A stretch of DNA of 18,330 nt from Marinilabilia sp. UBA5340 (GTDB lineage Bacteria > Bacteroidota > Bacteroidia > Bacteroidales > Marinilabiliaceae), in assembly GCA_002411085.1 (NCBI GenBank), contig DHQK01000032.1:1-18330 (forward strand), given 5' to 3'. Shown in pieces: positions 14,180 through 18,330 of this stretch (position 1 is its first letter; every line of letters begins with the position of its first letter). The notes under the pieces are model-generated. The model searched no databases and had not been told where the DNA came from. It saw only the letters and a program-made list of their open reading frames with translations. The translations under genes were made by a program, and so were the position numbers.

Positions 14180-15358
14180 TTAATGGTGCCGTTTCTCCGA
14201 ATTGAACCAGGTAGCCTTGTGCCAGATGGTTTCAAGCGGGCCTCGTTTGTAATGCCGGGCCCACCAGCTACACAAGAACCAGGTAATAACAGCCAACACC
14301 AATCCAATCAAAAAGGCCAGACTGGTGTTGGCATATTGATATAACCCTAACCCAAACCCATAATATATTGTGGCTCCTATGATGGACTGAAAGATGTAGT
14401 TTGATAAACTCATCTTCCCGATAGGAGTGAAGAGGTTTAATACTTTGTTGGCCAGCTTTGAATGAAAAAGCAGGACAAATCCGGATAGCAAAATAAACAT
14501 AAATGTAATGTTTGTCCAGGAGGTCTGGATGACACTGAACGATCTCCGGATTGCGTCACTTTCTATTAAACTATCAGTGCTGCTTTGGATGGCAAACAGA
14601 GGAATGAAAGCAATTACGGAAAAAAGAAAAGTCTTCGCCCAGAAGTGCTTGTTCCCACTGTTCCATGCAAACAGCTTTCGGCGTCCGGCAAGCATCCCAA
14701 GCATGAAGAGGGCCAGGATATGGAAATAGCGGCCGTTTTCCCAGTTCCACAGTAATACGGCTATCTTGCCATTGGTAAGGTTGCCTTTGAATGTTGCCAG
14801 AATAGAGTCTCCACCGAGGTATTCGCCCATATTTCCGAAATAAGTCCAACTTGTCGGATCACTCACTTGCATGTCCGGATGCTGAATGGCAATGATCAGC
14901 TTCACCACTTCGTAAGGCTGTAAAAACAGTATTAATGCAATGAAAAATATGGTTTTGTCACTGAGCCTGGCTATTGGTATCAGAAGGATTCCGAGAATCG
15001 CATAAATGGATAAAATATCTCCTTCGAAAAAGGCGGAATTGATAATTCCGAAAATCAAAAGCAAAAACATTCGCCAGGCAAAACGAGGGCGGAAATCTTC
15101 ACCACGCTTCTCCTGGTTGTGCATCTGGATGTAAAAGGTCAAGCCAAATAACAAGGCAAACATGGCATACGATTTACCTCCGAAAAGGAAAAACATCGTA
15201 TCCCAGATGATCGTATCAATGGATGCCATCCATGCAGGGATGTTTTCCGGCACATAATAAAAATCGAAGTGCTCGATATTGTGCAGTAACATGATGGAAA
15301 TGATGGCGAAACCACGCAATGCATCAACGACATAAAACCTTTTACTTTCTGCAATCAT
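14180..15358 (-). CDS. DUF418 / YeiB-family membrane protein
   Basis: This 392-aa polytopic protein opens with RFYVVDALRGFAIISIMLLHN (7-27), the DALRG motif of the acyltransferase-3-like DUF418 family. It ends with RGPLETIWHKATW (about 373-385), the family's GPLEWLWR-like C-terminal motif. About eight to ten hydrophobic spans lie between, including FGGKSYAMFALLFGLTFYI (59-77), the conserved KxxxxFSxLFG-type segment. The biochemical function of DUF418 is unknown; it may transfer acyl groups to envelope molecules or transport them. It is a single-gene unit with its own promoter and terminator. The 212 bp before the gene's start separates it from the DUF6377 gene, whose 3' end points this way. 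Confidence 0.88.
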   Translation of the reverse strand: MIAESKRFYVVDALRGFAIISIMLLHNIEHFDFYYVPENIPAWMASIDTIIWDTMFFLFGGKSYAMFALLFGLTFYIQMHNQEKRGEDFRPRFAWRMFLLLIFGIINSAFFEGDILSIYAILGILLIPIARLSDKTIFFIALILFLQPYEVVKLIIAIQHPDMQVSDPTSWTYFGNMGEYLGGDSILATFKGNLTNGKIAVLLWNWENGRYFHILALFMLGMLAGRRKLFAWNSGNKHFWAKTFLFSVIAFIPLFAIQSSTDSLIESDAIRRSFSVIQTSWTNITFMFILLSGFVLLFHSKLANKVLNLFTPIGKMSLSNYIFQSIIGATIYYGFGLGLYQYANTSLAFLIGLVLAVITWFLCSWWARHYKRGPLETIWHKATWFNSEKRHH

Positions 15359-15392
15359 GAGTTTTTGATTAGTGATGATTAAATCCGGAATT

Positions 15393-15400
15393 CAAAATTA
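15393..15400 (-). promoter_or_regulatory. DUF418 gene promoter, -7 element
   Basis: On the minus strand the site is TAATTTTG, an exact TAnnTTTG match. The start would lie near 15386, giving a leader of about 28 nt. Between this box and the -33 region is a perfect small palindrome, ACCGT-TG-ACGGT (15410-15421), a possible operator. Confidence 0.55.
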
Positions 15401-15570
15401 AGGAAATAGACCGTTGACGGTGAAAGTAGTTGCTAAAAGTAGTCGGGTTTAAAATTAAAGAGCTGCCAATGAGGGGGAAGTGTGTTTTTTGGCGTTTGAA
15501 AAAGTAGTGCGAATAGAGTCTGGGAAATTTAACATTTCTTGTTGCTACTGGCAGAAAAAGCAACTATTCA

Positions 15571-17220
15571 TTAGAAATTTACAGGCTTGTTGCTCCGAAG
15601 AGTTCCTATTTTCATCACCCGCTCTTCAAACTCTTCACGAGGCACAGCCGATCGGTTGCGGGCCCTGGTGCGGTAGTTGTAAATTGTGCTGAGGGAATAA
15701 CGCAAGAAGGAGGCTATTTTCACACTATCGGTAATGCCCAGCCTAACCAGTGCAAAAATGCGCAACTCAGTATTTAGCTTTTCACCACTCCTGGGTTCTG
15801 AGGTTTCTTCATCGCTGAGCAAAGCATTGAATTCATCTACAAAAGTGGGGTATAGGTTGAGAAAGATGGTGTCGAAATGGTGATAAAGCTCTTCCACTTC
15901 GGTTTCGATCAGAGAGGTTGATTTCAGCATCTTAAACAGCTCCTGATGCTCTCCGTTAACAGCCTTTTTGTTCAATGTTTTTCGGTAGTTTTCCAGCTTG
16001 TTGATGTAAGTAGAGCAGAGATCAAAGAAGTGCGCAATGTATTCCTCTTTTATCTGGTTTGAATCTATAAGCAGGGCATTACGATCGTTTAATTGTTCGT
16101 TTTTTCTGCTTATGTCGCTGTTTAGGCGGATCAATTCTTTGTTCATCTCATCCAGTTCGCTGCGGATTCTTGAAACCTTGTCCATTTGTTTGTACACATA
16201 GATGACCGCCACAATCAGAAAAAGGGAGAGCAAACTGATCAGGGATAGAAACAACCACAGCTGGCTTTTTTGATGCTCTATTTTTTCTTTGTAATTGGCA
16301 TTGATAAATGTAAAAAACTGCGTAAGATAGTAGGTTCTGAACTGAACGTTGCAAAACAAAGCATCGTTGAGGGCTACCTGCGAATATTGAAAGGCCCGTT
16401 CAATATTTCCCTGTTCATAAGCCAGGGCAGCCAGGTGTTGAATGGAAGAGTTATCTTTGGTTGACTTTCGGATGTCATTGATGGCAGATAAAGCAAAGAA
16501 TCGTTGACTTTTTTCTGCTTCTCCCGTTATTTCGTGCAGCAGTCCCTTTAAAAATGTAACCATAGCATAATTCTCATTTTCAGGGTTGATCTCCCGAAGC
16601 ATATTGGTCAACAGTTGGTTGGCGGACTGAGTGTCTCCGCCTTCTATGAGGCTTTCGGCCTGATTGATGCGGAAGAACATTGATGCCGGATTCAATGCCT
16701 GCATCAGAGAATCACGGTAGATTCTGGTTTTTTGATTATACTCGGGAAGGCGCACATTGGCTGCATAATAATTGAAGAACAATCGCCAGGCATAATAGTA
16801 GTCAGGCAACAGTGACTCCGGAAGTGAATTCTTATTAATGCTCCGGAGGATGGTTTCTGCTTCGCGAAACATTCCCGTGGAAGAGTACAAAATGACGAGT
16901 TGAAGCTGCGTGTTTTTAACATTTTTCGGGGTATTTGCACTCTTCAGTGCCTTTTCGGCATACACAATGGCCGAGTCGATCTGATATTTTCGGTAGGCCT
17001 CATAGAGCCGGGTGCTGAGATCATAAATTCCCTGTTGTGCAGAACTTTCCTGAAGCCACTCTTTAAGCAGGGAGAGCTCCTCTTCCTTTTGTTGTTCAAA
17101 TTCCTGCTTTGCAGCAATGGTCTGATCCAGGCTGTCCAGGATCGCCTCTGCACTTGTACTGGCAAGCGTACTGGTTGATGAAGTTAACAAAATGAAGAAC
17201 AGGAAAATGGTTTGTCTCAT
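15571..17220 (-). CDS. Membrane-anchored TPR sensor-regulator with DUF6377 C-terminal domain
   Basis: This 549-aa protein is a Bacteroidota-type one-component regulator. Residues 1-20 are a signal peptide (MRQTIFLFFILLTSSTSTLA). Residues 25-310 are periplasmic, with TPR-like helix pairs such as YLYEAYRKYQIDSAIVYAEKAL-type repeats near 67-92, GMFREAETILRSI (116-128) and GNIERAFQYSQVAL (271-284). A single membrane span at 321-343 (LWLFLSLISLLSLFLIVAVIY) is followed by a coiled coil (345-395) and the DUF6377 region. The end, LNTELRIFALVRLGITDSVKIASFLRYSLSTIYNYRTRARNRS (482-524), is a helix-turn-helix. It therefore probably senses a periplasmic signal and binds DNA in the cytoplasm. It is divergent from a secreted CE2-type esterase with a 149-bp shared spacer, which makes that gene the likeliest target. 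Confidence 0.9.
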   Translation of the reverse strand: MRQTIFLFFILLTSSTSTLASTSAEAILDSLDQTIAAKQEFEQQKEEELSLLKEWLQESSAQQGIYDLSTRLYEAYRKYQIDSAIVYAEKALKSANTPKNVKNTQLQLVILYSSTGMFREAETILRSINKNSLPESLLPDYYYAWRLFFNYYAANVRLPEYNQKTRIYRDSLMQALNPASMFFRINQAESLIEGGDTQSANQLLTNMLREINPENENYAMVTFLKGLLHEITGEAEKSQRFFALSAINDIRKSTKDNSSIQHLAALAYEQGNIERAFQYSQVALNDALFCNVQFRTYYLTQFFTFINANYKEKIEHQKSQLWLFLSLISLLSLFLIVAVIYVYKQMDKVSRIRSELDEMNKELIRLNSDISRKNEQLNDRNALLIDSNQIKEEYIAHFFDLCSTYINKLENYRKTLNKKAVNGEHQELFKMLKSTSLIETEVEELYHHFDTIFLNLYPTFVDEFNALLSDEETSEPRSGEKLNTELRIFALVRLGITDSVKIASFLRYSLSTIYNYRTRARNRSAVPREEFEERVMKIGTLRSNKPVNF

Positions 17221-17369
17221 GGCGTTGATTGTTTGCCTTTTTACTTGTGCAGGGTAAAATTAATTAAAATTGCACAAAAGTCATGAGGTGATAAAGATCT
17301 CTGCCGGACAAATATCGAAGATTCATCGATTTATTGTACTTTAGTGGGTTAAATAAAAAGGTGATTTTG
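17221..17369. promoter_or_regulatory. Divergent regulator/esterase control region
   Basis: The 149-bp spacer has no gene. TACTTTAG at 17337-17344 is a one- to two-base variant of TAnnTTTG and would serve the plus-strand esterase, with its ATG 26 bp downstream. Just before it ATCGA (17314-17318) and TCGAT (17326-17330) form a perfect inverted repeat with a 7-bp spacer, in operator position. Toward the regulator gene the sequence is AT-rich with a TTTTG box but no clean -7 match. Confidence 0.45.
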
Positions 17370-18330
17370 ATGAAAAAAATATTTTTGATTTGTATAATTT
17401 CATTGATCGGTTTTTTGCTTTATGCTCAAAGCCCTGTTTCTGCTGAAGATCCTCTGATTGAATATACAGGCCGCATTGACTTTTCCAAACCCGAAGCTCC
17501 CTCTTTTGCCTATTCCGGAGTGAGTATCAGGGCTTGTTTTGAAGGGAGTCGTGCCGTTGCCATTCTGGAAGATGAAAAAGGGGAGAACTTCTACAATGTT
17601 ATTCTGGATGGTGAAGTGGTACGAACAATCCATACTGCTAAAGGAGAACATACTTACGTATTGGCTGATGGACTAACCGGGACAAATCACGAGATAGAAC
17701 TCTTTAAACGCACAGAAGTCAGCTTTGGTAAAACAACTTTCAGAGGTTTTGAATTGGAATCCGGGGCAACCTTGAAACCGCTGTTTACCAAACGTAACCA
17801 TCTTATTGAATTTATTGGAAATTCCATTACCTGCGGCTATGGAAACGAAGGACTGAATGGGGAGACTTTTGGGCCGGAGACAGAAAACCATTACCTGACT
17901 TATGCTGCCATTACTGCCAGGAATTTTAATGCCCGCCATATAGCCGTTTCAAAGTCAGGTATTGGGATTTATCGCAACTATGACGGGCCGGCTGAAGGGA
18001 ATGAGGATTGTATGCCTAATTTTTATGACCGTATCTTTTTGTATGATGAGACTCCAAAATATGACTTCGCAGAGCAACCAGACGTTGTTTGCATTAATTT
18101 GGGAACGAATGACTTTAGTACCATTGGAGGCGATTCTGCATTATATGTCAGTAACTATTTGCGGTTAATCAATACTCTGCAGACAAAATATGATCATCCC
18201 CGGATTGTTTGCTTGCTTGGATCTATGATGAATGGAGACGTTCTGGAGGAGGTGAGAGGATATCTCAAATATATTGTAGAAACAGCCAATGACAAAGGAA
18301 ACGGTTCTGTCACCTTTTTTGAGATGTCGC
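17370..18330 (+). CDS. Secreted SGNH/GDSL carbohydrate esterase, CE2-like, 3' end outside the window
   Basis: The frame starts at ATG 17370 and stays open to the right edge, giving 320 visible codons. Residues 1-20 are a signal peptide (MKKIFLICIISLIGFLLYAQ), so the enzyme acts outside the cytoplasm. Residues 28-138 form an N-terminal beta-sandwich domain, and the SGNH hydrolase domain follows. Its catalytic-serine block is FIGNSITCGYG (148-158, Ser152), the glycine block is VSKSGIGIY (193-201), and the NLGTND block (243-248) gives the Asn of the oxyanion hole. The Asp-His pair would lie beyond the window. This two-domain order and GNSITCGYG are those of family CE2 acetyl esterases, which remove acetyl groups from xylan or other glycans. 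The AAATAAAAAGGTG stretch before the ATG supplies the ribosome binding site. The divergent DUF6377 regulator probably controls it. Confidence 0.88.
   Translation, partial: MKKIFLICIISLIGFLLYAQSPVSAEDPLIEYTGRIDFSKPEAPSFAYSGVSIRACFEGSRAVAILEDEKGENFYNVILDGEVVRTIHTAKGEHTYVLADGLTGTNHEIELFKRTEVSFGKTTFRGFELESGATLKPLFTKRNHLIEFIGNSITCGYGNEGLNGETFGPETENHYLTYAAITARNFNARHIAVSKSGIGIYRNYDGPAEGNEDCMPNFYDRIFLYDETPKYDFAEQPDVVCINLGTNDFSTIGGDSALYVSNYLRLINTLQTKYDHPRIVCLLGSMMNGDVLEEVRGYLKYIVETANDKGNGSVTFFEMS

Overview
The window looks like chromosomal DNA of a free-living member of the Bacteroidota, probably in the Bacteroidales/Marinilabiliales area. The reasons are the five-helix SdhC-type cytochrome b placed directly before SdhA, a KFGKT-type TyrRS, a bacterial GH3 protein, a DUF6377 regulator beside a secreted CE2 esterase, and repeated Bacteroidota-style -7 elements (TAnnTTTG) before genes. 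The lineage is inferred from gene content; no rRNA is present. No tRNA, rRNA, CRISPR array, insertion sequence or phage gene was found. Most of the window is ordinary core or household genes with short spacers.

Layout. Positions 1-848 (minus) hold the start of a succinate dehydrogenase/fumarate reductase operon, sdhC then sdhA (cut by the window edge), with a good promoter at about 909-916. Next come two plus-strand genes: an alpha/beta hydrolase (1185-1970) that may be leaderless, and frr, ribosome recycling factor (2107-2670). frr ends in a strong bidirectional terminator shared with a convergent orphan gene of 329 aa (2734-3723, minus). A 373-bp gap (3724-4096) contains a two-tier hairpin and a 169-bp imperfect palindrome that looks like a MITE-like or REP-like element. 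The minus-strand group cvpA-like / tyrS / CPBP protease follows (4097-6947), with an internal promoter before tyrS. From an overlapping divergent promoter, a GH3-family adenylating enzyme and a deoxynucleoside kinase run on the plus strand (7022-9157) as a two-gene operon.

Positions 9166-14015 carry five minus-strand genes: an SRPBCC protein followed by nagA, an EamA transporter, a MarC-family membrane protein and an MFS transporter. A 15-bp-stem terminator at 14067-14102 separates these from a DUF418 membrane protein (14180-15358). The last part is a divergent pair: a membrane-bound TPR/DUF6377 regulator (15571-17220, minus) and a secreted SGNH/CE2-type carbohydrate esterase (17370-18330, plus, cut by the window edge). 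This suggests a local regulator-target unit for polysaccharide deacetylation.

I did not find a clear undescribed system. The observations most worth a second look are the 169-bp palindrome, the orphan 329-aa protein, the GH3 plus deoxynucleoside kinase pairing, and the DUF6377/CE2 divergent pair with a small inverted repeat at the presumed promoter.
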